Shown here: positions 53,774-64,000 of the stretch, one piece after another
Layout of the letters: every line of letters starts with the position of its first letter
How positions within the stretch are numbered: position 1 is the first letter of the stretch
Source: Diospyros lotus
Lineage: Eukaryota; Streptophyta; Magnoliopsida; Ericales; Ebenaceae
DNA: 64,000 nucleotides
Assembly: GCF_014633365.1 (NCBI RefSeq)
Contig: NC_068346.1
Span: 13,661,030 to 13,725,029 of the forward strand
Direction of reading: 5' to 3'
Position numbers and translations under genes: made by a program
Notes under the pieces: generated by a model
Databases searched by the model: none
The model's input: only the letters and a program-made list of their open reading frames with translations
Told to the model about the DNA's origin: nothing

Positions 53774-56152
53774 TGTTAGGAACCTAGGGGTATAAGGGAC
53801 AAATGGGGCTATAACTAACAAAGGGTTGTGTTGTAAGCAGTTAGGGGGTTAGGAGTTAGCTGAATGATTGTTAGGGAGTTAGGAGAAAGCCTATAAGAAG
53901 GCTTGTGTAATAGCTGAAGGGATTATCGAATAATACATGAATGTTTTCCATATTCGCTCTCTCGAGTCTATCTTTCTCCAATTCTCCATACATCTCTCTT
54001 TATTCTTTTCTCTCTCTCTCGTTCTCCCTCTTTCTGTTATGTTTCCCTCCCTATTCTATTCTTCTTCTTCTTCTAAATTCCTATTCAAACCCTAAAAAAC
54101 CCTAGGATCTTAACAAATGGTATCAAAGCCAGTGTTCTTGGCAGCTGGCAAGGTGGGTCAAGTACGCAAGTCCGATGGAAGCAACACGGCCAGACTAAGG
54201 GTACGAGGCTAAGTATGGAAGTCCGACGATGGATTTTGGTTGCAATTGAATTCCAACACTCTTGGGGGTTAGTGCGTCCAACGATTTTGGGTCGGAATTG
54301 GAGTAGGAGTTCAATAGAAATTGGAAGGCGAATTTCGGTTGGGAGTCAGGCGGTCAGTGAAGGTTCAAGATTCAGTCTTGATTGAATCTTAAGACCGATG
54401 CTTCTTGTCTGAGAAGTTCGGCCATTTCTGAAGCAAAGTCCGACTTGGGTTGGAATTGAACGCGAAATTGGAACACAAATTTCCACAAGTGGAGCTGAAC
54501 TCAAGCCAACAGTGGCGGGCGGAAGCCATTGCGGTGTTGGGCTTCTTGGAATTTGTGGCAATCGAAAATTGAAGGACAATGGTCAGTGATTGGGTGGTCG
54601 ATGTTGGGTTTCTTGAACCAATAGTGATCAGAAATTGAAGGCGAATTCAAGCGATCAAGAATTGAAGCTGGAGCAGACCCAGATTGCGACCAATTCCATT
54701 GCGGACAATTGGCCGACTTGGGAGGCTAGCAACGACTCTCGGTCAAGTCCAGGAATCTTGAAGCCGCAAAGAACCGCATGCTGAGCAGGAGGTAATCTCT
54801 GGGAAGCGAAGTAGGAGGTACTCTCGCAGCCTGGAATTTCGTTAATTCTCAGTTCAGATTGGGGATTCAAGAAGCAATTTCCGACGAATTCAATACGGAA
54901 CTGTTCAATGCGAGTGACAGGTTGCTGTTTCAGAAGCAAATTTTCAAGGATGAGGATTGGGGAGATGGAGAAAGGATTCAAGGGCAAAGGTGATATTCTT
55001 AGTCAAAAATTAGATGCATTAATGATGTTGATTTCATTAAAATTTCATATCCCTTTACCAAAGGAATTTTTTTCAAGATCTACAGTGAAAATGAACTACT
55101 TGCAAAGGATTGGATAGGAATCGAGAGTTGCAATGAAGAATTCAATACTTTTAATTTGCAGCAAAAAGTTGATAAATCAGCTGAAGAGAATCAAGCAAGT
55201 CCAAATGCCAAGGAAGGAATGGTATATACTGGAGACAACAATGTGACACCCTTAAAAGAGGTAAGTGTGGTAGAAGAACCTGCGATTGATGCCAGAAATT
55301 TAGAAGCCGAAAAGGTAGCGAAGTCAGATTTTGAAGATGTTAAATATGTCGCTCTTCAAGCAACAGGACTAGAAAACATTGATTCCTTAGAAAAAGTAAA
55401 TGCGACACCAATGACGGAGAAGTTTGCTGAAGAAGAACTATTGGTGAATGATAGCAAGCAAAAAAAAGCTACGGATGAGCAAAGGAAACAATTGAAGCAA
55501 GTCTACACTGCTCAATTGTTGCATCTGGGGGAAATTACTAATATTGTGGTAGTGGAACTAGTCTTAGTAGAGGTTAAGGAAATTACTGGAACTAACAAAT
55601 CAAGAGAAGAAGAGATACTTTGCATGGAGATCTTAGATGTATACATTTTATGTTTGCAGAAAAAAAACAAAAGAAAAAGAAGGTCAGAGGGAGGAGGAAA
55701 AGGTTAAAGAGGAAAAAGAAAGAAAAAAAAATGAAACAACTAGTGAAAGCTGGGATTGGATGACAAACAGGGCAAGTCAATGTGAGTTCTTGAGGACAAG
55801 AACTCTCTGAAGGGGTGGGGATTGTTAGGAACCTTGGGGTATAAGGGACAAATGGTGCTATAACTAACAAAGGGTTGTGTTGTAAGCAGTTAGGGGGTTA
55901 GGAGTTAGTTGAATGATTGTTAGGGAGTTAGGAGAGAGCCTATAAGAAGGCTTGTGTAATAGCTGAAAGGATTATCGAATAATACATGAATGTTTTCCAT
56001 ATTCGCTCTCTCGAGTCTATCTTTCTCCAATTCTCCATACATCTCTCTCTATTTTTTTCTCTCTCTCGTTCTCCCTCTTTCTGTTCTGTTTCCCTCCTCA
56101 TTCTGTTCTTCTTCTTCTTCTAAATTCTTATTCAAACCCTAGAGTCTTAACA
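53774..56152 (+). mobile_element. Element F: pol-less LTR element related to C
   Basis: LTRs at 53774-54115 (342 bp) and 55823-56152 (330 bp) start TGTTAGGAACC and end CTTAACA. They are flanked by perfect GGATC duplications (53769-53773 and 56153-56157). The primer-binding site ATGGTATCAAAGCC follows the 5' LTR, and the polypurine GAAGGGGTGGGG lies before the 3' LTR. The 1.7-kb interior lacks recognisable capsid, protease, RT and integrase. It shares with element C the words GACAAGAACTCTC plus a purine tract just before the 3' LTR, and a similar leader rich in GAATTC/TTCGG words. It sits between the DUF3537 and remorin genes. Confidence 0.9.
54908..55707 (+). pseudogene. Element F internal ORF region, unknown product
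   Basis: Two frames with protein-like composition. 54908-55117 reads MRVTGCCFRSKFSRMRIGE...; 55156-55707 reads MQQKVDKSAEENQASPNAKE..., 183 residues, highly charged (Glu and Lys rich) with predicted-helix-like stretches and a basic end KKNKRKRRSEGGGKG. No Gag zinc knuckle, protease or polymerase motif is present. The basic C-terminal cluster parallels the [13 protein letters not shown] end of the ORF in element C. I do not recognise it. It may be a degenerate or novel structural protein of a non-autonomous element, or chance coding. Confidence 0.4.
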
Positions 56153-56351
56153 GGATCTTAACCAAAACTTTAATCATCACACATTAAGTTTATTTAGGAT
56201 GGAGAATTCAGAATTCACTGGAGGAACTATAGCCCCAGGATTGCAACATCAACAATTAAACACTTGCCATGTGAATCCACATGCAGAGGTCCAACAAATA
56301 AACAAGAATTACCATAAAATATATATGTGGGGTCAAACTAACTACAAGTAG

Positions 56352-56561
56352 CTACCAGCAGAAAGAAGGGAGCTTGAAAGAGAAGGAAGATGGCAGATGA
56401 CCGGTTCTCCTTATATAATCTGCACGCTCTGATGTCCTAACAGCCTTATCATTTAGTTTCGCTTCTGCATTTGCACGTTTCTCTTCCGCTATTCTCCTCG
56501 TCGCAACAAGTTTGTTCTCTAACTTCTCTTGTGCTCGAGCTTTAAATCTCTCAGCCTTGAC
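56352..56561 (-). CDS. Remorin gene, exon 3
   Basis: Codes the last 69 residues from VKAERFKARAQ to PSFCW and the TAG at 56352-56354. Acceptor TTACAG. Ends the coiled coil and carries the C-terminal anchor. Confidence 0.9.
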   Translation of the reverse strand, partial: VKAERFKARAQEKLENKLVATRRIAEEKRANAEAKLNDKAVRTSERADYIRRTGHLPSSFSFKLPSFCW

Positions 56562-57332
56562 CTGTAAGGATACTCAGAGATTAGGCCATTGAAGAACAAC
56601 ACACAAGCTTCGATTATAAGAATTTTAGCTGATTAGTCCTTTTTACCTATAGTTTTATGTCTACACTAATATCAGATATTACGACATTGAGGCTGTTTGG
56701 CTTACCCTTTTTTTTAAGGGCTTATAAGCCTTTTTACTTTTAAATTGTGTAAAGCTTAAAAATTTGATAATATTTAAGTTGATAACGTATTTGAATAAAT
56801 ATACTTAAGTTATCAGTTAATAGTTATGTGTTTAATTTAAAAAAATTGATAAGTTATTAAAGTTGTCAAAAAGACAAAAATAAATATATTGTTGAATAAT
56901 ATAAATAAAATTTATAAAAATATTAATATTTAATAAAAATAAATTATAAATTAATGTTTAACTGATAAAATTATTACAATTACGTATCTATAAATTATAC
57001 ATAATTATTAAAAAATATATTAATATAATATATATTACATATATATGCATATATATATACAAAGAGGCAACCAATGGAGGAGGAAGCGGTGGATGATGTA
57101 GGTGGCGCAAGCAGTGGACGACAACGACGGACATGGAAGAGGCGACGATGGTTGATGGGGATGAGTCTGAAGGCGACAGCCCACGAGGTTAGGGAAGGGT
57201 ATGGAGGCGGCAGTTGATGGCAAGGAGGAGTTGAAGGAGACGAGGAACTTGTGCAAGAGCAAATTTGTCATTTATTTTATCAATGCAAAAAATTCTAAAG
57301 AGCTTATTTGGAAAAGCACGCGCGCGCGCGCG

Positions 57333-57365
<33 letters not shown>

Positions 57366-58789
57366 ACATGGTTAAGATAGCTTATCGTTTAGCTCTTAAA
57401 TGTGGTCAAATGTGTTAAAAAAATAAGTTATATAGCTTATAAGCTAATTCAGTAGCTTATAAGTGGTCAAACTGGTAAGCCAAATACGTTGACTGACTAC
57501 AAAAGCTTACTACTTATCCTCCCAAAACCCCTCGGTGAACCAAGCTCATGCATTAAGTAGATCCATTCATCTGTGAAAGGGATCTAAACCTGATGCATGT
57601 TCTGTGGGGCTGATCAATAAGTAGATGTTACCCTCTACAAACATATATATCACATAGCAAGCTCAAATGGCTCTTAGTTTTAGCCATTGTACTTTGAAGT
57701 TGCAGCCACAGACTGTACAAACACGTATATGTTAATATAATGTGCATTATCTTGTCTTGTGTGGCTGTTTCTATGTACATAATAAATATATTACCAATTG
57801 CTGAAGAATTTCAAGTACCTCAATTCTCTTCATTTCCATTTCAGCTTTCCTCTTCTCGTGATTTTCCCATGCTTGTATCTTCACCTCTTCACGCCTATAC
57901 CTGCAGATAAACAATACAATCATTTCAGATCGCCTCTTTTCTCAGGAAATTAATGAATCATTCAAACTAACAACAGACATGTCTATGGTGTAGCTTTGAT
58001 CAATGTGCATCACCTTGCCATGTACTTGGTACGTTCAGCCTCATCCCAAGCCATTGCTCGGGTTTCTAGAGGATTGAGCTTCTTAGCTTGATCCGAATAG
58101 TTGCTCTCGGCTACCTTGCCAGAGCCAGATTCTTCCAAGTCGCGGTTGCTGACTCTATTGGCGCCACCTCTGCTTTCTGGCAATGCCCGATAATTCTCTA
58201 GGCCCTGCACCCTCTGTTGCCCCCTCACCGGGGTCGAGGACCCCGAAGAAATCGGGCTCCTAGCCGCCGGCGTCGTGGCTCTAATTGGAGTTGCCGTTCT
58301 TGATGGCTCCTGGCTAGCAATTGGGGTCATCTCCGTTCCCATATCCCTCACGGAAATTGATCGAACAGCTGATGTGCAATTCTGTGAGGGCTTATTGATC
58401 CGCCAAACGGACTCCTCACAGTCCACATTCTTCGTCTGCACTTCATACTGGATCACCGAATTCGCACCATTTTCCTCGGCTTCTTGTTCATACTCGCCGC
58501 TCGAACAGTCATCCTCCTTTGCAACCGGAGCTATCAATCTCCGGTCATCGGCATTCGAATTCCGGGGCTTGGTTTTGGACTGATTCTTCTCTCCCCCTCT
58601 GGACAAGTTCACCAGCCACTTCTGTGCATCGTCCCACTTGGATGGCGTCGGTTTGCCTAAGGCCGTTCGATGGTGAGGAGTTCGATTTAGCCCGTTTCCT
58701 CTCTGGAACTCAAAATTAATGGCGTTGCTAGTTGCAATATCCTGAGCTGGTCCATGGCTCAAACACCCCTTATCCTCAATGGATCTCAT
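56352..58789 (-). CDS. Remorin family protein
   Basis: Spliced leftward from exons 58014-58789, 57819-57900 and 56352-56561 (phases 2 and 0), giving 355 residues. The N-terminal part is long and disordered, with family wording GKPTPSKWDDAQKWLVNLS, SISVRDMGTEMTPIASQEPS and RTATPIRATTPAARSPISSG. The C-terminal remorin domain spans about residues 233-348: LETRAMAWDEAERTKYMARY, a coiled coil (EEVKIQAWENHEKRKAEMEM), VKAERFKARAQEKLENKL and EEKRANAEAKL, then ADYIRRTGHLPSSFSFKLPSFCW. The last segment with a near-terminal Cys fits the remorin C-terminal membrane anchor. Remorins are plant-specific proteins on the inner face of the plasma membrane. The long N-terminal region suggests one of the long-N-terminus remorin groups. 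All junctions are GT-AG and the frame is open, so it looks intact. The GTG two codons upstream was rejected as start. Confidence 0.92.
56691..57487. mobile_element. MITE-like insert in remorin intron 2
   Basis: Imperfect terminal inverted repeats: GGCTGTTTGGCTTACC at 56691 and GGTAAGCCAAATACG at 57473-57487 share an 11-bp core. Subterminal palindromic GCTTATAAGC words occur at both ends. The middle is AT-rich, then a GC-richer segment (57061-57260), then the (CG)n/poly-G tract. The TTTGG-type ends and size fit a non-autonomous hAT-like element. An 8-bp target duplication is not evident (GACATTGA versus TTGACTGA). Confidence 0.55.
57319..57363 (+). repeat. (CG)8 tract fused to a 30-G run
   Basis: Alternating CG from 57319 to 57334 runs directly into G from 57334 to 57363. 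It lies in remorin intron 2, inside the MITE-like insert. A run this long may also reflect assembly or sequencing uncertainty. Confidence 0.9.
57819..57900 (-). CDS. Remorin gene, exon 2
   Basis: 82 bp, completing Arg259 and coding YRREEVKIQAWENHEKRKAE through MKRIE. Acceptor TCTGCAG, donor GTACTT. Confidence 0.9.
58014..58789 (-). CDS. Remorin gene, exon 1
   Basis: Codes residues 1-258 plus two bases, from ATG at 58789 to KYMA-AG before donor GTGATG. Contains the disordered N-terminal region and the start of the remorin domain. Confidence 0.9.
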
Positions 58790-61561
58790 TTTCACTCCTC
58801 TCTGATGCTAAACTCAGTGTTATATATGAAAAATGCAATGCCCACAAGGTGTTAGACGCAAATCCCAAGATAGAAAATAGGACCCGGATCTTGAATTGAA
58901 ATGGGAGCAGAGCGGTGACAGATCTGGCAAATGGAAAGCTATCATGGGTTTATGCCCACTGCAACGCTTCCTTTTCTGCAAAAACCAATTTACTACACAC
59001 TGTGAAGAGGACTAAGAAGAAGAAGTAGTAATGATGATGATGAAGGGAAACAGAAAAAAACAAAAAGTACAAGAAGCCATAATGCTGAATCGGGATTGTG
59101 GTGAATTCCATGGATCTACTCACTCACTCACCATAAAGAGAAAAGCTGCAGCCTGGCTTTCCGAGTGACCGCCACCTCCATTGCCATGTTTGTTGAGTGA
59201 AACAAAAATCAATGGACCAACCAATTCAAGCCACCAAGGGAAGGAAGAACAATGAATGATTGGCCAAAGCTAACGAAAAACAAGTAGCTCCACCCGGAAA
59301 CTCGGCATCTTCAGGGTTAGGAACACCTTGTCAAGAAATAGCAAATGGCGATCGAGAATGGCAAAAGGGAAGAGCCGAGAAACCACTCTCTTTTTGAACG
59401 TTGGAAATGGCAAGAGTTTAGAGCTTAAAATGGGGAGACTTGGGTAGAAGGAAAGGGAAGTAGGCTGGCCGGCTGGCTACTTCTTTCATTTAATTTACAG
59501 TGGATTCTTGGGAAGCGTTTGTGTGTGTAAATATACAAATATATATATATATATATGTGGTACTGCACTGGCCCTGCTCCCCATGAATGTGATCTATATA
59601 CAATTTGCTAATATTATAATATATATGCAGCAACGTAGATATACTCTCATCTCTCCTCTCTCATCTCATGGTCATGGATTGATTACTTTACTTGTAGCCA
59701 GATCTGCCCTGCAGGAATAAGCATTAAGCTGCTGCTGATGCTGCGGTAATTATTATTATTATATTATTATTATTAGTTAGTTTTGCCATATAAATCATAA
59801 TGAAGGCTGCTTATATATTCGTAAAAAGTACCCAACAGTAGATGCATGCGAATTAGGAGATGAAAAATCAATACGAAGCGAAGGTGAAGAAAGAAACGGG
59901 TTAGAGATGAGAGAGACACGATGCGGATGAGGGGGAGGGGGTGGTGGTGGAAGGGTACCGCGTTGTAACGGTCCAGTGAGGAGGAGTGACACGTGGACGG
60001 CTGGGATAAGAAAAGGTGGGTGGGCCCCACTCCCACGTTGATATCTCTGTAAAAAAATTATTAAGGTTCTGAGAATTTTCACGTGGCTAAGATGCGTTAA
60101 TGTCTGTCTCGACTCTTCTTTCTTGCCTGCCTGCCTGCCGCTGCTTGCTTGCTCGCTCATATGAATGTGACATTGAATGAAAGGTACAATTGAATTGAAG
60201 TCTTTTGTTCATTCGTTCGTTCCTTCATTCATTATTGATAATTTTTGACAGTCAGCACTGAGCAGTGGTGTGTTCGGATTGGAATGGAGCCCTGATGATC
60301 TGCCCACTGTTCCATCTGCCCACTTCACTGTCAAAACACTTATATTAATTGCTCAACTCAGATGCCCTCTTCCTCCTACTTCACTTCACAGTCTATATTT
60401 CATAAACGATATCTAATAAATATGCATTATCTAAAATTTTATAGGTTTATCTAATGCTTCTTTAACTATTGCTATTGCTCTAAGGGCCATTAGCATTATC
60501 CAAAGAACAAAAAAGATGCATCAGATCAAATGATTAAAAAGGGTTTTGTTAATGGGTGCATTAAAGTATTTTTTAATACTTATTTATTTATATTAGTTAA
60601 TATGAAGTATTTATTATTAATTAATTAATAAAAATATTAAAATAAAAGACATATATTAAATGCAATTTGCTTAGCAAAACCCAATTAAGAATCAGATTGG
60701 CAAAAAAATAATTGAGAATGAAAGTGATTAATTTGCCTGATAGAAAAAGCCTTTTATGACATTTGTACCCTTCAATTTATTTATTGCAAGACATGTATGT
60801 TCTTGTTCTTATTCTTATTCATGGTGTAAAACAATGTTAGGTGTGACAACTCCATCCATGAGTAATAATATATAATAATAATATGTCACAATCATAATTC
60901 ATATAAGAGTTTTGAATTAATATATAAAAATCTATGAATCCCATTTCAACCTGCAACTTAAAAAGGCACACTCACACTAATAATAATAATAATAAGGTGG
61001 TTAATCTTGATGCCCAATGCATAAGTTGAGTGATTGAACAAATAATATACTAAATTTGTACTGATAGATCATAAGTTCGATTGTTATTTTATGTAGTTAA
61101 ATAAAATTTCACATCTACAATTTATCTCATCTGTCAAAATTGAGAACAAGAGTGACGAGAGTCACATAAAAATGGTCTTTCTAAGTTAGTTAATCTTTAT
61201 TATTTGACTCTTATCCATGCGGTATGAGTTGATTAAAAATAATAATAATAATATTAAAAAATATTATCTTAACACGAAAGTTTTAATGCTTAATTTATGT
61301 AACTAACACTTTTGAGCTATACCATGCCAAACTAATTTATTATAAAAATAAATATATATCAGATATTAATATTAAATGTTACACAAAAAAATATTAAAGT
61401 TTTATGTATAATTATCATTTCTGAATAATAAGAATATGGTAACGCAAAACGGGAAAATGATATTTTTATTACCCCATGGTAACGACGTCGTATTAAATCT
61501 AAAATCGCGGTGAATCTGAGAATCAAGCTTCAATTGCCTTTGATTCTGAAGTGTCTCTGCG
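58790..61561. other. Divergent intergenic region
   Basis: Lies between the remorin start (minus) and the monooxygenase start (plus) and should contain both promoters and 5' UTRs. It holds short simple repeats ((AT)n near 59537-59556, ATT/AAT runs near 59750-59775, 60978-60995 and 61239-61252) and a small MITE-like repeat at 60541-60682. The minus-strand frames at 59773-60160 look like chance ORFs in a Pro/Ser-rich-coding GC patch. No gene is supported. Confidence 0.5.
60541..60682. mobile_element. Short MITE-like element (142 bp)
   Basis: Ends GGGTTTTGTTAA (60541-60552) and TTAGCAAAACCC (60671-60682) are inverted repeats with one mismatch around an AT-rich core. The 9-bp flanks GATTAAAAA and AATTAAGAA match at 7 of 9, which would suit a Mutator-type element. 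Confidence 0.55.
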
Positions 61562-61766
61562 ATGGGGTTCTCGGCCTTCCTGAGAAGCTTCAATGGCTTC
61601 TACATCTTCAAAAACACAACATTTAGGTCCTCTTTCATGCATTCGCAGGCAAGAGCTTTTTCTTCGGGTTCCAACAAACTCAACGGCCGTGATTCCATCT
61701 TACCGGTCCTCATCGTCGGTGCCGGACCTGTTGGACTCGTTCTCTCTATGCTTCTCACCAAACTAG
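61562..61766 (+). CDS. FAD-dependent monooxygenase, exon 1 (partial gene)
   Basis: ATG at 61562; 68 codons plus one base before donor CTAG|GTATTC. Residues 1-36 (MGFSAFLRSF..., Ser/Arg/Phe rich, no acidic residue, ending ARAFSSG) look like a mitochondrial presequence with an RxF-S-S type cleavage context. Residues 49-68 read VLIVGAGPVGLVLSMLLTKL, the Rossmann-type FAD-binding start (GxGxxG at 53-58) of aromatic-ring-hydroxylase-like monooxygenases. The PVLIVGAGPVGLVLSxLLTKLG wording resembles the plant FAD/NAD(P)-binding oxidoreductase family that includes Arabidopsis EMB2421 (from memory, not searched). The remaining exons lie beyond the window. Intron 1 carries a copia element. The substrate is unknown. 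Confidence 0.8.
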
Positions 61767-62123
61767 GTATTCCTTCACCTCCGTTTGATGGAACTCGTGA
61801 TCATCTGTTTGTCTGGCTGACGAGAAAGTGCGGAAATTTGCACCCAAAATTTGGTTAGGAAGCATGAAATTCTAGGAATCAGGTTTTTCCCCTCTTTGGT
61901 CTAAGTTCGTGATCCTTTGTTTCGTTGCTGGGAAAGTGTGATTATTTTTGGGGCATGAGGAGAATGTGAAGTTATCAATCTCGTAATGGTGCTTGATTTG
62001 CCACTAAAGTGTTCCCTGTGCTTTACTGGTGGATAATCTTATTAGCAATGTCTTTTCTATGGGTTTAGGTCTTTCTTAAGTGGTTCTGGTTTTATTTGCT
62101 GCTTACTGATGCGTGCAAAAATC
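61767..62123 (+). other. Start of monooxygenase intron 1
   Basis: Non-repetitive intron sequence between the donor at 61767 and the copia LTR at 62124. The apparent frame extension to 61858 is read-through into the intron. Confidence 0.6.
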
Positions 62124-64000
62124 TGTTGGAAAATGATGGGTCTTAGATAGTTTGCAACTAATAGTTGAAATGAGATAAATTGAAGATAAAATAAACACAA
62201 GGATTTACGTGGAAAACTCCCAAATAAATTAAGGTAAAAATCACGAGCAATGATAGAAAAATTCACTATAAGAAATAATAGAAGATACAACTTTCCCTCT
62301 AAATCACAAGGAGATAATAATAAAATAATCTCTCTTGTAAAATAAGAGAAAATACTATTTTTCTCTACCTCTCTATTTTTTTCTCTCTCTATAATTGAGA
62401 AACTTGGGATGCTTGAGGAGAAGATGGGATGAAGGGATGCTTGGGGATTGAGCTCTCCCTCACGCATGAAATGGTGCCTAACCAAGGTAGGCTGCCTACC
62501 TTCCAAATTTATTAATTAAATTTGGCCATCTTCCACTTCAATTGCAAAGTGCTGGTGGCTTTGACTATTCAACAATCTCCCACTTGAAGATTTGATTGAG
62601 GTTCAATCAATCTTCACACCATTCTTTATTCCCTGCCATTCCATGTTGCTTACGTCTTTGCTAGGCCACTAGGGGATCGACACCAAACGAACTTGTCAGT
62701 ATTGACTACCTTTGTCATAAAGTCTGCTAGGTTGTCTTTTGTATGAATCTTCTGTATATCCACTGTTCCTTCTTCCACTTTCTCACGAACGAAGTGAAAC
62801 TGAACTCGAATGTGTTTTGTCTTTGAATGAAAAGCTGGATTCCTTGCAAGATGCAAGGCACTCTGACTGTCACAGAACAGAGAAATCTTCTCTTGTTTGT
62901 CCCCGAGTTCCTCCAATACCATCTTCAACCATACTGCTTCTTTACTAGCTTGTGTAGCTGCTACATATTCTGCTTTTGTTGTTGACGTGACCACAACTGA
63001 CTGCAGTTTTGAAACCCAGCTTACAGCTCCGCCACTAAGTGCAAACACATATCCTGTGGTGGATTTGCTTTTGTCAAGATCACCTGCATAATCTGAGTCA
63101 ACATATCCTCTGACAGTAAAGTCTGATCTCCCATAACATAATGCAACATCTGTGGTCCTCTTAATGTATCTCAAGACTCTTTTCATGGCATTCTAATGCT
63201 CTTTACTAGGATTCGCCATATACCGACTAACCACTCCCACTGCTTGTGCAATGTCTGGTCTTGTACAGATCATAGCGAACATCAAACTTCTCACTGTTGA
63301 TGCATACGGTACTCGAGACATTTCTTTCCTCTCTGCTTCATTGCTAGGACACATACTTGAGGATAACTTGAAATTAACAGGAAGTGGGGTAGAAATTGGC
63401 TTACAATCTTTCATGTTGAAGCGTCGCAAGATCTTCCTTAGGTAGTTCTTTTGAGAAAGCCAAATCCTTCCTATTATTTCTGTCTCGGTGAATTTGCATC
63501 CCTAGAATCTTGTTTGCTGGTCCCAAGTCCTTCATTTCAAATTCCCTAGCCAACTGTGCCTTCAATTCTTTAATATGATCTTTGTTGGGGCCTGCCACCA
63601 ACATGTCATCTACATACAACAGCAAAATAGTGTAATCACTTTCACCAAACCTCTTGAAATATGCACAAGGGTCTGCATTAAGTCTGTTGTATCCAAGGCT
63701 CATGATGAAGGAATCAAATCTCTTATACCAACATCTCGATGCCTGTTTGAGACCATATAGAGATTTGTTCAACTTGCAAACCAAGTTCTCTTTTTCTTTT
63801 TCTTCAAAACTTTTTGGTTGGAGCATATATATTTCTTCTTCAAGATCTCCATGAAGAAAAGCCGTCTTCACATCTAGCTGTTCCAGATGTAGGTCAAATG
63901 TAGCACACATTGCCAGGACAACTCGAATTGTAGTAATTCGAACAACAGGAGAAAATATCTCATTGAAATCAATCCCTTCTTTCTGAGCATATGAAAATAT
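62124..64000 (-). mobile_element. Element G: Ty1/copia, minus strand, truncated by window
   Basis: The 3' LTR (62124-62574) starts TGTTGGAAAATGATGGG and ends TATTCAACA. Immediately right is the complement of a polypurine tract (ATCTCCCACTTGAAG, 62575-62589). RNase H and RT follow rightward, so the element reads toward the left. The 5' part and the other LTR lie outside. The left flank is AAATC. It sits in intron 1 of the monooxygenase gene, in opposite orientation to it. Confidence 0.85.
62650..64000 (-). pseudogene. Element G reverse transcriptase and RNase H
   Basis: Read leftward: [52 protein letters not shown] (intact YVDD), EFEMKDLGPANKILGMQIHR, then a one-base frameshift near 63450. 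CTRPDIAQAVGVVSRYM follows and a TAG at 63193-63195 where Trp is usual (KEHxNAMKRVLRY). RNase H continues GYVDSDYAGDLDKSKSTTGY, TTKAEYVAATQASKEAVWL, KHIRVQFHFVREKVEEG and ends at 62650. Two visible lesions make it inactive, but it is the best preserved copia pol here. Tork-like wording (inference). Confidence 0.85.

Noticed and set aside
57035..57271. 78-codon minus-strand frame in remorin intron 2
   Set aside because: Lies inside the MITE-like insert, is low-complexity Ser/Pro/Leu, and is not connected to the remorin frame.
61767..61858. Frame extension beyond monooxygenase exon 1 to a stop at 61858
   Set aside because: It departs from the family wording right after TKLG at a good donor GTATTC, so it is intron read-through.

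Overview
The window is nuclear DNA of a flowering plant, most likely a eudicot. The evidence is GT-AG introns, three genes of plant-specific or plant-typical families, and dense nested LTR retrotransposons with initiator-Met primer-binding sites (TGGTATCAGAGC type). I cannot name the species. About three quarters of the window is transposon-derived.

Layout. (1) 1-22,200 is a retrotransposon graveyard. It holds a partial LTR at the left edge, a solo LTR at 1702-4059 (target-site duplication GTCTG), and a Ty1/copia element (5983-21621). The copia 5' LTR was hit by another solo LTR (6170-7369, CCACC). Its interior was replaced by layers of Ty3/gypsy LTRs and pol fragments (8072-21038), which carry a third solo LTR (15028-16500, ACTCT), a broken LOB-domain (LBD) gene copy on the minus strand (10447-11022), and a striking array of palindromic ATCCGGAT-type motifs (16714-17230). 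(2) 22,976-52,214, plus strand: a four-exon gene for a 444-residue, seven-helix DUF3537 membrane protein (plant gustatory-receptor-like family). Its third intron is 26.6 kb because a Ty3/gypsy element (A, minus strand) landed in it and was then hit by gypsy D, the pol-less element C, and copia B. B carries copia E and an intact Cassandra-type TRIM with 5S-rRNA-like LTRs. (3) 53,774-56,152: a second pol-less LTR element (F) related to C. (4) 56,352-58,789, minus strand: a three-exon remorin gene, with a MITE-like insert and an unusual (CG)n/poly-G tract in intron 2. (5) 61,562 to the right edge: first exon of an FAD-dependent monooxygenase with a probable mitochondrial presequence. Its first intron carries a minus-strand copia element that runs off the window.

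The three host genes look intact where visible. The DUF3537 and remorin genes are tail to tail; the remorin and monooxygenase genes are head to head across about 2.8 kb. Nothing suggests they share a pathway. The most unusual items are the 26.6-kb nested intron that isolates the exon for transmembrane helix 7, the Cassandra element with identical LTRs, the two related pol-less elements C and F with unrecognised ORFs, the LBD pseudogene, and the ATCCGGAT motif array. Element boundaries were found by eye from matching LTRs and target-site duplications. Where no duplication was found I say so.
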